Positions 22,784 to 34,249 of a stretch of DNA of 64,000 nucleotides are shown here, one piece after another. Position 1 is the stretch's first letter; each line of letters begins with the position of its first letter. Position numbers and translations under genes: made by a program. The notes under the pieces were generated by a model. It saw nothing but the letters and a program-made list of their open reading frames with translations. It made no database searches and was not told the DNA's origin. The stretch lies in NCBI GenBank assembly GCA_030278955.1, contig JAOANR010000008.1, positions 43,445,301 to 43,509,300 of the forward strand, in the 5' to 3' direction. The DNA is from Hygrophila difformis (taxonomy: Eukaryota > Streptophyta > Magnoliopsida > Lamiales > Acanthaceae).

Positions 22784-24058
22784 TCAATAGAGCACTTCCC
22801 CACAATCGGATTCCACATAATCAATGAGAAAATCCTTTTTACCAGTCATATGTCGAGAGCAACCACTGTCAAAATACCACTTACCATCGTTGGGTCCTTT
22901 CTGAGCAGAGAGTACAACTAGGCACATTTTGGGTACAATCTTGGACTTGGGAATCCACATCATAGTGAGTTTGACCTGTTTCTGTAGTTCCAGTGATGGC
23001 CAAACAACTGGTCGACCACCAAGAAGATCTTTGGTAAGTTTCTGACAGAGTTGAACAGGATGACCTTGGAATTTACAATAAGGGCAGTCTTGGCTCTTCT
23101 TGGGGGACTCTGGGCAATCTACTTTCTCAGGTGCTTTGGATGTACTGGACTCAAGGGTACCTGCACGCACAAAGGTAGGTGCAGATTTCTTGTTAGGTTT
23201 AGAATTGTGCTTGTAGCCAATACCTTCTCTATTGGATGGTGATTTCCCTTGATTGATGATCTCATCCAGCTTGTTTTTGCCTTTAACCATGTTGTCTATC
23301 TTTTGGGTCTTGGCAAGCAAAGTAGCGTTTTCCTCCAATAGGGTATCCCTTTCAGTAGATAGAGTAGCCAAAGATTGCTTGAGATCTGTGATTTCAGCAT
23401 CCTTCTTATCAATAAGAACCAATAAATCTCCCTTCTGATCAAGCAACTTCTTATTCTCTGCAACAGCAACTGCATGATCCTCTTTCACCAATTCAAAACC
23501 TGCAAGAAGTTCATCATAATCATATTGACTAGCTTCACTGTCGGATTCATGAGACTCTGTGTCAGACAAATGTTTGGACAGAGTGTCATCGGTTGTTAGA
23601 ACGTCTTTCACAGTAAAAGCTATCATCTCCTTATCTTCGCTGTCATCTTCCTCCTCCTTAGAAGTAGAACTGACCTCACCATCACTTAAGGTAGCTTGAA
23701 GAGTTTTTCCAACCCTTCTCTTAGCAGTAGGACATTCAGAGGCTTTATGGCCAACACCTTCACAATCATAACACTTTAAGTTCTTGAAAGTATCAGGTAA
23801 ATCCATCTTCTTATAACCCTTCCTCTTGTCATAGGAACTGTCTGACTTGTTCTTGGAAGGTTGTTCACGGGATGATGAAACACCTCGCTGATAACGTCCT
23901 TTGTCATCTCTCTTGTAGTTCAGCTTCTTGGCTCTCTTGTCCTGTAATATCCTTGCCAACTTCTTGGTTAGATAGGCCTTTTTTTCACTGATACATTGAA
24001 TCTCATCCTCAACTTTAAAAGCTAGATCACGAGTAGGCTCTTCTTCCAAGTAGTTCAT
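22784..24058 (-). pseudogene. Copia nucleocapsid and protease
   Basis: CCHC knuckle CYDCEGVGHKASEC, an acidic low-complexity stretch, a coiled-coil-like region (about residues 190-260), a second Cys/His cluster (CPYCKFQGHPVQLC) and the aspartic protease motif FDSGCSRHMTG near the end. The TGA at 22784-22786 interrupts the frame just after the protease active site. It is in frame with gag upstream and integrase downstream. Confidence 0.88.
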
Positions 24059-24067
24059 CTCAAAAGT

Positions 24068-24709
24068 CTAAAGTGAACCGCCCAATGCTTCAAGAGTAAA
24101 GGTCTTGGTCTTCTCAGGTTCTTCGAGAGTGGACACCTTTGATCGATACTTACGAGTAACTGTCCTCAGCATCTTTCGAACCAGCTTTGCATTATCATAC
24201 TCCAATCCGAGAGACTGAGCTTCATTAACCAACTTCTTGAACCGAGCATGATAAGCAGCAATATTCTCATCCTCTTGCATCCGAATACTGTCAAAGGCAG
24301 ATTCAATTCTCTGAAGCTTCAAAGCTTGTACATCAGAAGATCCTTCATAAGCTGCTTCCAAGGCAATCCAAGCTTCATGAGCTGTCTCACAGTTTGAAAT
24401 AATATGATATTGTGACTCTTCCACAGCATTGAACAAACAATTCATAGCATTGTTGTTCCCTTGTTCCTTGTTCTTCTGAGCAGCTGACATTTCTTCTTGA
24501 GTAGCAGGAACAAAAGTAGTAATGGCAGCAGAGGTTTCAGTAGCAGGCGTGCGGACCTCTTTCATTGGTTGTTCCAAGGGTGTTAGAAAAGCATTCCAGA
24601 CATCTACACCTGTATGCTTAAGAAATATCCTCATCCGATTCTTACAGAATGGATAGTTCGAACCATCAAACAGAGGAGGTCTCGAGACAGAGCCACCTTC
24701 TCTATTCAT
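24068..24709 (-). CDS. gag: Copia Gag capsid domain
   Basis: 213 codons from the first ATG after the PBS. FDGSNYPFCKNRMRIFLK and AHEAWIALEAAYEG are signature segments of copia Gag (UBN2-type). The TAG at 24068-24070 separates it from nucleocapsid in the same frame. Whether it is a decay mutation or leaky is unknown. Decay is more likely because further stops follow. Confidence 0.88.
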   Translation of the reverse strand: MNREGGSVSRPPLFDGSNYPFCKNRMRIFLKHTGVDVWNAFLTPLEQPMKEVRTPATETSAAITTFVPATQEEMSAAQKNKEQGNNNAMNCLFNAVEESQYHIISNCETAHEAWIALEAAYEGSSDVQALKLQRIESAFDSIRMQEDENIAAYHARFKKLVNEAQSLGLEYDNAKLVRKMLRTVTRKYRSKVSTLEEPEKTKTFTLEALGGSL

Positions 24710-24742
24710 ATTGGACCGGACTCAGCTAAACGTTAGAGCCCT

Positions 24743-24754
24743 GCTCTGATACCA
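24743..24754 (-). promoter_or_regulatory. Copia primer-binding site (initiator Met-tRNA)
   Basis: TGGTATCAGAGC on the minus strand, 2 bases inside the 5' LTR. Complementary to the 3' end of plant initiator tRNA-Met. Confidence 0.93.
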
Positions 24755-24756
24755 AT

Positions 24757-25582
24757 TGACAGGCCCAATCTTAATATGTAAAACCCTGTAAGAGTTGTTT
24801 GAGCGATGTCTCAACAACCTGCAAACACAAACAGAGTGCGGAAAAAATAAACAAGAACACAAGAGTTTGATCACCCAGTTCGATCCACTGATCTACATCT
24901 CGGGGCTCCAAGCCAGGGATTCACTAAATCTCCACCAAACAGATTGAACAAGAGTCAACCACACCTTACACACCCTTACATTCCAATGAACTCTCCTATC
25001 TACCCAAATAGACTAGAAGAACACATGGGAGCATCAACTATCTACCCAAATGCACTCAATTCACCGGCAGGTGTTAAGGTGGTATTTGTGGAATCTAGCT
25101 AATCAAAAAAGTTCAGTTCAATGGTGCTAAAACACCTACAATACACACAGATTGTGTTTACAAAGGATGAACTCATAAATGCCTAAACACAATCCCAATT
25201 ACCCCATGAAAATGTAGAAGACTCAACAGCTAAAGATATACCAGTAGTAGGATGGTTGTTGGTGCCTTCTGCAAACAACGAATACCAGGGGGCTTTAACT
25301 TCAGCTCTCAATACACCATAATCCCAGCTTTGAATCTGCTAATGCTCTGTAAAATAAATTGTGATTGCGGCTACAAACTCTCTCGATCCCTTAAGGACGA
25401 AGACAAGTATTTATATGGGTTTTAAGGCCCATCTAAAACCCTCTAAGGCCTGCTAGGGGAAACGCCACGTCACTGTACTATTCTGTGCTTTTCCAGTGAA
25501 GAGTAAAGAGCGTTGTTGGCATGATGTTGCAACAACAACGAATATAACGAACATCTTCACAATACTAGAAATATCCCTAACA
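24757..25582 (-). repeat. Copia 5' LTR
   Basis: Same ends as the 3' LTR (TG...CA on the minus strand). TATA-like box at 25407-25418 on the minus strand. Drives the element transcript. Confidence 0.93.
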
Positions 25583-25587
25583 GAACC

Positions 25588-26009
25588 TTTCAACAGAACA
25601 ATGATATTGTGGATTTTTGTGTGAAAAGAATCGAAGTACTCCCCTTTTTAGCCAATGTTTATGCTAATTCACTCATAGATGTCGCTAGATTTCTTTTCGT
25701 GACTCTTCATTCACCGAGGTCAAGGCTAAAATAGGCTATGAATTTTTTGGCTAAGGAAGGTGAATCTGCTTTCCATTCAACCAAAACCTTCCTTAGAAAA
25801 ACCTTTCACATGATAGCAAATCTCCTTTCCATAGTTTGCACGTCTATCAAGAAAATACACTTATGGCCGTTGGAGAGAGTTGTTCAGACGCATGATAAAG
25901 TATTCTGTGTATAGAGCAGCGATTGGGTAAAGTGGAATTTCTATCAAAAGTTTTAACTTTGAGTTCAAACATCAGTTCGGATCACATTCAACAAAACCTG
26001 GGTCTAATA
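25588..26009 (-). repeat. Older Sirevirus-like LTR, part 2
   Basis: Continuation of 16123-16677 across the copia insertion. Its inner edge (TATTAGACCC at 26009 on the minus strand) is preceded by CTACTAGGGGAGATT, a polypurine tract like that of the younger copy. Confidence 0.5.
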
Positions 26010-27436
26010 ATCTCCCCTAGTAGGATGCGAACCAGTTACACAAGATCAAATCGATGTTGGAGACTGGGGATTTAAAAAATAAAATGCATTCCAACCCCAA
26101 CCGCCAATAACACAATTTGTTTCCCAACAAGCCTATGTGATGCTCCGTACATCAAATACTACCTATCAAATTCTAGGAGCATGTACATAAAAAATGAGAC
26201 CGTGCACAACATTCAATAATCATAACATAATAATTATTATTACAGGCAAATGCAAAAACATCAACAGTTCTCTAATCAACAATTCTAACAATAAAATAAA
26301 ATAGAAAAACTTGAAAAAAAACTTATGAAAAAAAAAACTTCAGAACCTTACCAGCAACAACGAGTGTGCTTTTGTCCCCCTCCATATAGACCTAGAGAAA
26401 CTTAGTTAGATCTTCTTCCTCCCTTCTAGGTCACATTATGCCCAAAAGTGGTCAGGAATTAGTCTAAGGAAGAGGAAGAGTCATTGCCACTGGTGTCATC
26501 TGAGCTTGAATAGTCTTCATCAACATAATCATCTATGTCATTCCAAACATCATATAATTAATTCATAATTTGATTATTGTTTTTTGTCCAGTGGTGATGG
26601 CATCCTGCAATTATTTCATTTGATCCCCCTCTCCGTCACATTTTTCTTGATCAAGTCTGGGATTCTGTGGAGCCTTCCGGTCCATGTATGCCATGGATTT
26701 TGTCCTGGTTCCTCACAGACACTTCGAATTCATTCTTGGGCTCAAACAGTTTCTTGGAATTTTGAATGATGCCAACAAACTCGAGGAATGTGGTGATGAG
26801 GGTAGGGTAAGGATGAGTGTCATACTATCAGCCTTAACATCTTCAACAGTTAATCATATGCCCTAGAATCAGTTGCTTCCCCTGAGTGATGACCTGTGAC
26901 ACTTTGTTGGGTTTGAACTTGGTGTCTGGTCTACATAAACTATAAAAGTTGTGTATTGGAACCTGCAGCAATTCACAAAGAGCGGAACCTTTGAGTGCAA
27001 CTAACTTCTTTAGCGGGAAGATCTTTTACCAACTACTTCTAGATGTGAGCACTTCCTTCCTCAAATTTGCATAGAAGACTTTCACAAGAGCCGGCTTGCA
27101 TCCCAACAGCTCTATTGCCCAGTGATGAAGCGATCATTCTTTTTGGTATTTTATCCAACCAATTTTCTTCAAACTTCTTGCTTCTAAACACAAACTCAGA
27201 CTTTACCTTTCTTGGTTTGAGCATCGTGTTATAATACCCTTCGAACTCTCATCGTAAAATTTGGAGGTAAATGCCCGATTGGTATCCATAATTTTCGAAA
27301 TGCCATCCTTATCACCAGAAACAATTCTCATGTCCCCTCTTTTCATCTTTGGCTTAGGCACAACTGATGGCCTTGCTTGATCTCGAGGTGTCTTTGATCC
27401 GACAATGTTCAGTTGGCAAGTTTTTGAATCAACCAC
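26010..27436 (-). pseudogene. Older Sirevirus internal remains with env-like fragments
   Basis: Minus-strand coding remnants. An acidic C-terminal tail (SSSDDTSGNDSSSSLD) ends at about 26461, similar in style and position to the DDSEGTP end of the younger env-like ORF. Between 27039 and 27436, split over two frames, are FTSKFYDESSKG and KSEFVFRSKKFEENWLDK, resembling the start of the conserved domain in plant env-like/transposon proteins. Many stops. The assignment rests on position after the polypurine tract and on weak similarity. Confidence 0.4.
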
Positions 27437-27563
27437 TTAGGAAGGTTTCCCTCCAAGATGACGCCGGTTGTTCTCTCTTGTGCTCATCCACATTTCACAG
27501 ACACCACCTTCTTCGTGTCTGTTTTTTTTTTTATCTTTTTTGTGTTGCGTTTCTGGTTCATAA

Positions 27564-28035
27564 ATGGTGGACAAAACAAACCCTAGAGATGTTGCGGATG
27601 CAGTTCCACTTGTTGTGGATGATTCTTTGTATTGCGCTCGACTTACTACGAAAGGCTTTCTTGACGAAACCTTTGTCGATGCTCAGGAGGATGTAAATGA
27701 CATGATCAATCAGTACATTGTGAATGATCCGGATGTCCGACCCAATGCCCAAGAAAACCTCCCAAGAAGATCCGTAAGAAACTCAAGAACACCTTCCCAG
27801 GTCAGCCTCTGGCCCAATTCCTTCGGGTCCTAGAGTTCTCCTCTATCACCTTCTGCGATGGCCTCTGGTGAGGGTCTTCTAATCCTCGACCTACAAATCC
27901 TACTCCGGTTCATTCTGGAGATTCTCAAACGGTGCCCTTTACAACTCATTACATCAGGATGTTCCGACCATAGAGGAAGAACCAACCTTGACACGGAGGA
28001 TGATCTTACTTGATGAAGTCCTTAGGCGTGTTCGT
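27564..28035 (+). pseudogene. Env-like ORF N-terminal fragment, opposite orientation
   Basis: The translated start contains PLVVDDSLYCARL and DAQEDVND, matching PLAVDDSLYRARL and DAQDDIDA in the 594-codon env-like ORF. Further along, frames alternate but EGLLILD, PVHSGDSQTVPF and EVLRRV match GDGLLMLD, PLHSGYAQQVPF and DDLRRTV in order. This is a frameshifted relic of a second copy running on the + strand, cut at 28035 by LTR-like DNA. Confidence 0.7.
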
Positions 28036-28950
28036 TGATAATGGGCATTAATGGGCATTTTGTTCATACAATTTGTTAATATTTTAAATGGTTTGAAGTT
28101 GATTAAATGGGAATATGGCTTATTTGTGCATATTTTGGTTATTTTGTAGGATTGAAGAAAAACAAGCCAATTTTCACTTTTTGGAAGAGACTGCAAACAA
28201 GAATGGCCTTAGTCATGGTCATGACTATCATTGAAGAAGCTAGTTGAAATCCCTAATGGACTTGGCCCATTTATCAGATAAGGAGAAAAAGAAAATATCT
28301 ACAAAGAATGGAAACGAAACGACTGGAAGTTTAAAGGAAGGAAAGCAACCAATAATTAAGGAAATTAAAAAGAGATTAATGAAATTAATTGAGCAATCAA
28401 TTAAAAGTCAAACGGACGTCCAGGGCTGGGGGAATGAGATGAAAATTGGAGAATTGAAAAAGAAAGACACGGCAGATTTGGAATTGGAGGCGTGGACAGA
28501 GAGCAGACACCAGGCCACAAGAGAAGAAAAAAATCAATTCAATCCATTTTAATTTATGGTTGTAATCTTTTGTTCTTTCTTCTTCCTTATGACTATGAAG
28601 TAGATTTACCTTTCTAGTTCTAGGTTTGATTGGATTTGGTACTTGAATTTTGAGAGATTGTTGAAACACTTTTGTGGATTTTACACCGTTGGTATTTATG
28701 CAATTTCTAGGTTTATTTTTGCAATTATTAAGTTGGATGAACATTTTTGTACCGATATTTTATTTGGCTTGATAATTGGTTGTCAATTTGAATATGATAC
28801 CCGTAATTGTATTTCTATTTGAATACGTGACAATGGGTTGATTGGTTTGCCATAGATCGAGATTGGATACGATTGGAAAGATGGAAAATAAGAAAATAAA
28901 AATGAAAGGATAGGTGAGATTCCACTTCGGAAGACTCAACCTCGGAATCG
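28036..28950 (+). repeat. LTR-like DNA beginning TGATAATGGGC
   Basis: The env-like relic ends abruptly at TGATAATGGGCATTAATGGGC, an LTR-style start, followed by A-rich then T-rich untranslated-type sequence. No internal coding region of this element is seen. Possibly a Tat-type solo LTR. The right edge was not found. Confidence 0.3.
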
Positions 28951-29560
28951 ATTGCACTGTGTGTGCCGCCTATATTATCCTAATGGTGTCTATATGATCA
29001 AACACTCTCAATGCTTAAAAGGAATTTATCCAACAAGGGATATATTCTATGGTGGCCTTCAATTGCTCTTGGTTTTGATACCAAAGAGAAAATACTATCA
29101 AGTTGTTACATTCATTCAAAGATTAAATGACAAAGTGTTAGGAGGTCCTATAAATAGGCAACCCAAAATACAAAGGATTCAACAACCCTACACTAGAATT
29201 AAGCAAACAAGAAGAAACCTAAACTGGGGGAACTGTGACGACGTGAGACTCGGACGACGTGAGCTGGGACGACGCGAGACTCATACGACGTGAAGCTGGA
29301 TCACGACGTAACTTGAGGCTAGCGTCGTAGGTTCTGACATGGACGACGCGAGACTCATACGACGTGAAATAGGCTAGCGCCGTAATCTTGAGGTTAGCGT
29401 CGTGTGAGCCTTACGACGTGAAGCAGGTTAGCGTCGTAAGTCGAGGCTAGCGTCGTACTCCGAGGCTAGCGTCGTAATTCAGCCTTCTTTCACTCCTGCA
29501 GGGCCCACGGGTGGCTTCTCTCTCCTGCTTGTTTTAATATCTTGTGCATGCATGCACATG
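28951..29560. other. Unassigned promoter-like DNA with ACGAC hairpin cluster
   Basis: Contains TCCTATAAATAGGC at about 29147-29160, a TATA-like box that is nearly palindromic, so direction is uncertain, and a TTTGGTATCAAAACC primer-site-like stretch on the minus strand near 29070-29084. The segment 29231-29475 is the hairpin cluster listed separately. Probably part of an LTR of unknown type. Confidence 0.35.
29231..29475. repeat. ACGACGTGA / GCTAGCGTCGT inverted-repeat cluster
   Basis: About fourteen ACGAC or GTCGT arms in 245 bases, in two unit types: (T)ACGACGTGAGACT-like and GGCTAGCGTCGTA-like. Adjacent units can pair, for example TTACGAC at 29409 with GTCGTAA at 29431. Not a simple tandem repeat. 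Confidence 0.75.
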
Positions 29561-29651
29561 TCGAATTAGAAATCAAAACAACTAAATACAATGTTCGATT
29601 TCCGGGGGCGTTCCGGCCAACTTTCGGCGATCGACATCCATTTGTTTCCGG

Positions 29652-30337
29652 TCAATGGTGGGTTTCTGGATCCAGTGAAGTGGGTCCCGGGTCTTTCTCA
29701 ATTCGAATCAGCAGCTTTAAACCCATCCTTCCAGCTTTGGCCTTAAGCAGTTCATCCTCAAAATTCCGGGTCAGCAACTCAGCAATTCTGGAGGTGAATC
29801 TTCTTGATCGTTGATGGGACACCGGTTCTTCTGGAAATGGGGGGATCAGTAGTGATCTCGATCCGGCTTCCATGCCTTCCCCACCCCCTTGGGAAGGTTG
29901 GTCCAACAAACCGACCATGATCTTCCTCATCCCTCTCGAACAAGGTGAGATCTGCAACATTAAAAACTGGATTAATATGAATATACTCTTCAGATAATTG
30001 CAATTTGTAAGCATTATTATTAATCCATTCTAAAATTTTAAAAGGTCCGTCTCCTCGTGGAGATAGCTTGTTGCGTTGGCTTGCAGGAAACCGTTCCTTC
30101 TTCCAGTTGAGCCAAACCAATCGTCGGGGTTCAATTTCAGCTCTTTTCTCCCGCGGTTATTGTACTTGCATAGCCTTCAGCAGCTTTAGCCAGACTGTCC
30201 CGGTCGTCTTTGTGCATCTCCTTGATTGTCGTTCCCCTGTCTCTACCATTAATGTTAAGATGCTCATTGCGGGGCAATGGCAGTAAATCAAGTGGCGTTA
30301 GTGGATTAAACCCGAACACTACCTCAAAAGGTGACAT
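29652..30337 (-). pseudogene. pol: Integrase C-terminal part of the decayed Ty3 element
   Basis: Three frames carry successive pieces: SPFEVVFGFNPLTP with a following helix-like stretch, then WLNWKKERFP, DGPFKILEWINNNAYKL and FNVADLTLF, the typical end of Ty3 integrases that bind the target DNA. The tail differs from the chromodomain of the Tekay-like element. Frameshifted near 30130 and 30000. Confidence 0.8.
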
Positions 30338-30443
30338 GTGTGTGGCACTGTGTACGTGTCTGTTATACGCAAACTCAATATAGGGGAGACATTCATCCCA
30401 GCTTTTGCTGCTTGAAACAGTAATGATTCTAAATAAATTACCC

Positions 30444-31010
30444 TTAAACCCGATTTACTGCTTCTATCTGGCCATCTGTCTGGGGATGATATGCAGTGGA
30501 GAACAACAGTCTTGTTTCAATTTCAGCCCACAGAGATTTCCAAAAGTAACTCACAAATTTTGCATCTCTGTCCGAAACAATCGTTCTCGGAACGCCATGT
30601 AGTCTCACAACCTCTCTGAAAAATATCTTGGCGACATGTTGCGCATCATTAGTCTTGGCGCAGGATATGAAATGTGCCATTTTTGAAAACCTGTCGACTA
30701 CCACAAAAATTGAATCCTTGGCCCTTGCAGTGCGAGGTAATCCCAAAATGAAGTCCATTGATAGATCAATCCATGGGCCCTCGGGTACGGGCAATGCTTG
30801 ATAAAGCCCATGTGATTTTGCTGTCGACTTGGCCCTTAAACAGGTGATGCATTTGTTGACGAAGTCAGCGACCTGCTTCTCCATCCCTGGCCAGTGGAAA
30901 CATTCTGTTAATATGCTCATTGTAGCAATTCCACCAAAATGACCCATCATGTCTCCAGAGTGTGCTTCAGTAATCAGAAGTTCCTTGATAGATCCTTTTG
31001 GTATACACAA
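30444..31010 (-). pseudogene. pol: Integrase HHCC and DDE core of the decayed Ty3 element
   Basis: The zinc-finger HHCC pattern is spread over EAHSGDMMGHFGG and CITCLRAK. The catalytic core has MDFILGLPRT, VSDRDAKFVS and HPQTDGQIEAVNR. After the Glu the frame is lost. The best preserved part of the element. Confidence 0.88.
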
Positions 31011-31577
31011 CTTGTTTCCAAATATAGAAAACCATTTAGTTGAGAAAATTCCTTGAAGGCTATTTTCTCGGTCTTCTTGTAGACTTCCCCAAAATCAGTA
31101 TCTTGAGCATATAAATCCTTAATGTGCTCAAATCCAACCAGATGTATGGTGGCAAATGCAGCAAGATTTAATCTTCGCGAGAGGGAATCGGCTACCACAT
31201 TGTCCTTTCCTTTCTTATAGCAGATCACATACGGAAATGATTCAATAAAAGAACTCCATCTGGCGTGTCTCGAATTTTTCAGTTGACCATTGTCCTCGGA
31301 TGTGTTTCAACGTCTCGAGATCTGTATGGATGATAAACTCTCTTCCTCGCAAGTAATGTTGCCAGGTTCTCAAGGCTTGCACCACAACATATAATTCCTT
31401 ATCATACGTGGAGTAGGTCAGTTGAGCTTCAAATTTTTCGCAGTGATAGACAATGGGCCATCAATCTTGCAACAAAACGGCGCCCATGCCGGTTCCAGAT
31501 GCGTGACATTCGATATCGAAAGAAAGATCGAAATTTGGAAGTGCTAACACCGGTGCATGGGTGAGTTTTTCCTTCAA
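30974..31577 (-). pseudogene. pol: RNase H of the decayed Ty3 element (right half of the split pol)
   Basis: Starts at the insertion edge (LKEKLTHAPVLALPNFD). It then contains SFDIECHASGTGMGAVLLQD, in which the usual catalytic Asp of the CDAS motif reads His (CHAS), and ends with GKDNVVADSLSRR. A stop lies just after LLQD. Loss of the Asp would abolish RNase H activity. Confidence 0.8.
31573..31577 (+). repeat. Target-site duplication TTCAA, left copy
   Basis: Perfect match to 39357-39361 on the other side of the nested element. Five bases, as expected for Ty3/gypsy integrase. Confidence 0.95.
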
Positions 31578-32567
31578 TGTAACACCCGAGATTTTTATCG
31601 GCGTCCAAAGGAATAAAAATTTATTTCTTAATCCGATCAAGGTCGAAATATCTCCGAGAAGAAGAAAATAATTTATCAAAATAAATTATTGCTCGGAAAT
31701 GAAACGCCGATAGATTCAAAAACTTAAAATGGAATAAAAGAGGGAAAGGAGGCCCGAAGACAGTCCATGAATTGAGTCAAAAGAATTGGAATTAAATTCA
31801 AGAAAGAAAAGAATTTTAATTCCAAGAACCCGAGAAGTCGGAAATAATTTAATTAGATTATCGCACGGGAGTCGAAAGACGACAGATTCAAACTCGACGG
31901 ATTCAGGATTTCGAATATGAAATTCATTGGAGTCGAAATAAATTTAAGAAAGGAATCGTAACCCGAGAACGACCCGAAAAGTCGAGCCCAAAAACGTAGA
32001 AGGACAGAAGTCCGAAAGAGATGAGAAAAGGCCCGACGGATCGCACGACCCGGCCCAAGCCGCAGCCCAGGCCGGAGCCGCGCGGTCGCCGCGCAGGAAC
32101 GCGCCAGGAGCGCGCCAAGCAGCAGACAGCTGCAAATCGCGCGATCATGGCGATTTCTTGCCAAAATTACGCCTCCCAACTTTGGTAACTAAATCGGACG
32201 AGTGGGGATGCTTTTACCCGACCTAGGGCTGCCTCCCCCACTCTATTCACCATGGAGCAGCACCCCCCAAACACCCACAATCTCTCCCAAAGCCAAGCAC
32301 CTCTCCGACGAACGTCCAGCAACCTCCCGACGAGTATTCCGGCGAAGACGGGACGAGCGAGACAAGGCCACTGCCTTCTAGGACCTTGGTAAGTTGTATT
32401 ATAGTGTGTAGCTCGTCCATAAGTCTCAAAAACTCGAAATCTAACCATGTTTCCTTTGCCACGATTTCACGTCGGGGGAAGAACAAAAAGCGATCGGAGA
32501 AGTTGGCCGTTCGTCGCGACCTTAGGACGTTCGGAAATCCCTTACAGTGACCCTATTCTCCAACTAG

Positions 32568-34249
32568 GTAAGTTAGGACCTTACTCTTCAATTTTTGTGG
32601 TTTATTGTCGTTTAAAACTTAAGATCTAGACACGTAACAAAACTCGGTTTTCAAAAACCCTATTTTCGTCCAATTTTAAAAACTCGCCCAAAACTCGACC
32701 TTAGAGAATTCAAACCAAAAACTTTTCAACATAGATTTTGTTCATAAGACACTAATCTACCTTGTGTCCAAATTTCATCCATTGACATGAAGATTTGCTA
32801 TCCCAAATTGCGCCGTAAAATTTCTGTGACAAAACTGAACGTTTGAATTCTGGACAGATTATTTGACTCGAATTGATGCATATTTTTCACCCGTTTTCAG
32901 AATGATTCAACTTTGCATTTCTAAATAAAAGTTGTAGATAATTGTGTCTAGATTATGCATATAAAATTTCATGAATTTTGGAGTTCATTTGATATGTCAA
33001 ACTGACGATTTTCAAAAACTGTTCTAAATCAACTTTGGAGTCCGCGCGTATGCAGCGTGTTGTGGTCGACTTTTGAACATCTAAAATTCATTATTTCCGA
33101 AATCTTAAAACATGAAAGCTTTTCATTAAGGTGTTGTGCACATCCTGTAAAAAAAATTCGGACAAATTGGCTTTGAAATGAATTTTTAATCGGCGTCGCA
33201 CGAAACTGTGTCGGAATCAGTTTTTGGACAGAATTCATCTTTTTGCAAAGAACTCAAATTTTGACTTACTTCAAAACCTTATTTCCGAAAACTTAAAACA
33301 TGAAAGTTGTTCGTATGTGTGTTTTTGAGCTACTGTGTAAATTTTAGAATTTTTGGTGTAAAGATGAATTTTTAATTAAGAAAGGCGTAAACTGCGTCGA
33401 ATCGGATTTTTCGAACTTGAGAAAACTCGAACTACGAAATGCGATATCGAATCTCTTGAATACGACGAAACATAATCTTTCGAAAAATTCCGTTCACTAA
33501 GCTGAGCCGATCTTCATACAAATTATTTGGACTGCCTCGTTAGTGGTCCTACGATTATTGAGACTGCCTCGTTAGTGGTCTCCCTTTATTTGGACTGCCT
33601 CGTTAGTGGTCCTACGATTATTGAGATTGCCTCGTTAGTGATCTCCTTACTATGCCAAAACGGCAGTTGTGCACATGGCCTGCCAAATCGACAGTGGGAA
33701 ATACACGGCCTGCCCGAGAGGCAGTGAAACCGCTTGAAAGGCCTGTCAAACGACAGTTGATATACATGCCTGTCCAATTGACGGTAGATATACATGGCTA
33801 GCCAAAACGGCAGTCAATACTGATATGGCTGCGGCCGCCGGTTCACCGGCTAACTGATTATGATTTTTGAGATTGCCTCTTTAGTGATCTCCCTTGTGTG
33901 GTGTCCTCTTCTTAGTTTGCGGGATAAAAATATAAAAGACTTGTGTGCGTATTTAATTAAACTGCAATTATTTATCACGTTTTTAAATTATGCTTCTAAA
34001 TTACGTTTTTAAAACTATGCTTTTAAAATTTCGCTTTTAAATTAAGTCCTTAAATTATGTATTCTCGTCTTGAATAAATTAATCATGTTTTTCGCTGCAA
34101 GTAAACTATGAATTTTAAATTAATTTCGTAATGCATGAAAAGTGTAATTTTAATTAAACATATGTAACCCCTTGAATTGTTTTGTTAGGGATTAACTTAC
34201 TCAGTATTTTATATACTGATAAAACCCGTTGTTCATTTTTCCATTACAG
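32568..34249 (+). other. Putative LTR-resident intron (type D, 5' copy)
   Basis: GTAAGTTAGG at 32568 and TTTTTCCATTACAG ending at 34249, 1682 bases. TTAAC and a TCAGTA/TACTGA hairpin (about 34200-34219) precede the acceptor. In a full-length transcript this lies in the 5' untranslated leader before the PBS. Splicing is inferred. Confidence 0.45.
33529..33891 (+). repeat. Composite hairpin arrays, type D 5' LTR
   Basis: Four CCTCGTTAG-loop units with GGAC, GAGAC, GGAC and GAGAT stems, then about six short hairpins of the CTGCC...GGCAG family, then GCCGG-TTCA-CCGGC (33837-33850) and a last GAGAT/ATCTC unit with one loop change. Confidence 0.85.

Larger units (their letters stand above)
16678..25582 (-). 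mobile_element. Complete Sirevirus-like Ty1/copia element with env-like ORF
   Basis: Flanked by a perfect 5-bp duplication, GAACC (16673-16677 and 25583-25587). LTRs are 843 and 826 bases with about 17 substitutions and one 17-18 base indel by manual comparison, roughly 2% divergence, so it is fairly recent. Internal order on the minus strand is PBS, gag, protease, integrase, RT, RNase H, env-like ORF, polypurine tract. The IN-before-RT order defines copia. The extra ORF and the CDNTSAINISRNPVQHNR block fit the Sirevirus lineage. Pol has five in-frame stops and two frameshifts. Confidence 0.93.

Noticed and set aside
28244..28552. 102-codon Lys/Glu-rich + strand ORF
   Set aside because: A-rich LTR-like DNA gives Lys/Glu codons by composition. 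No homologue recognised.
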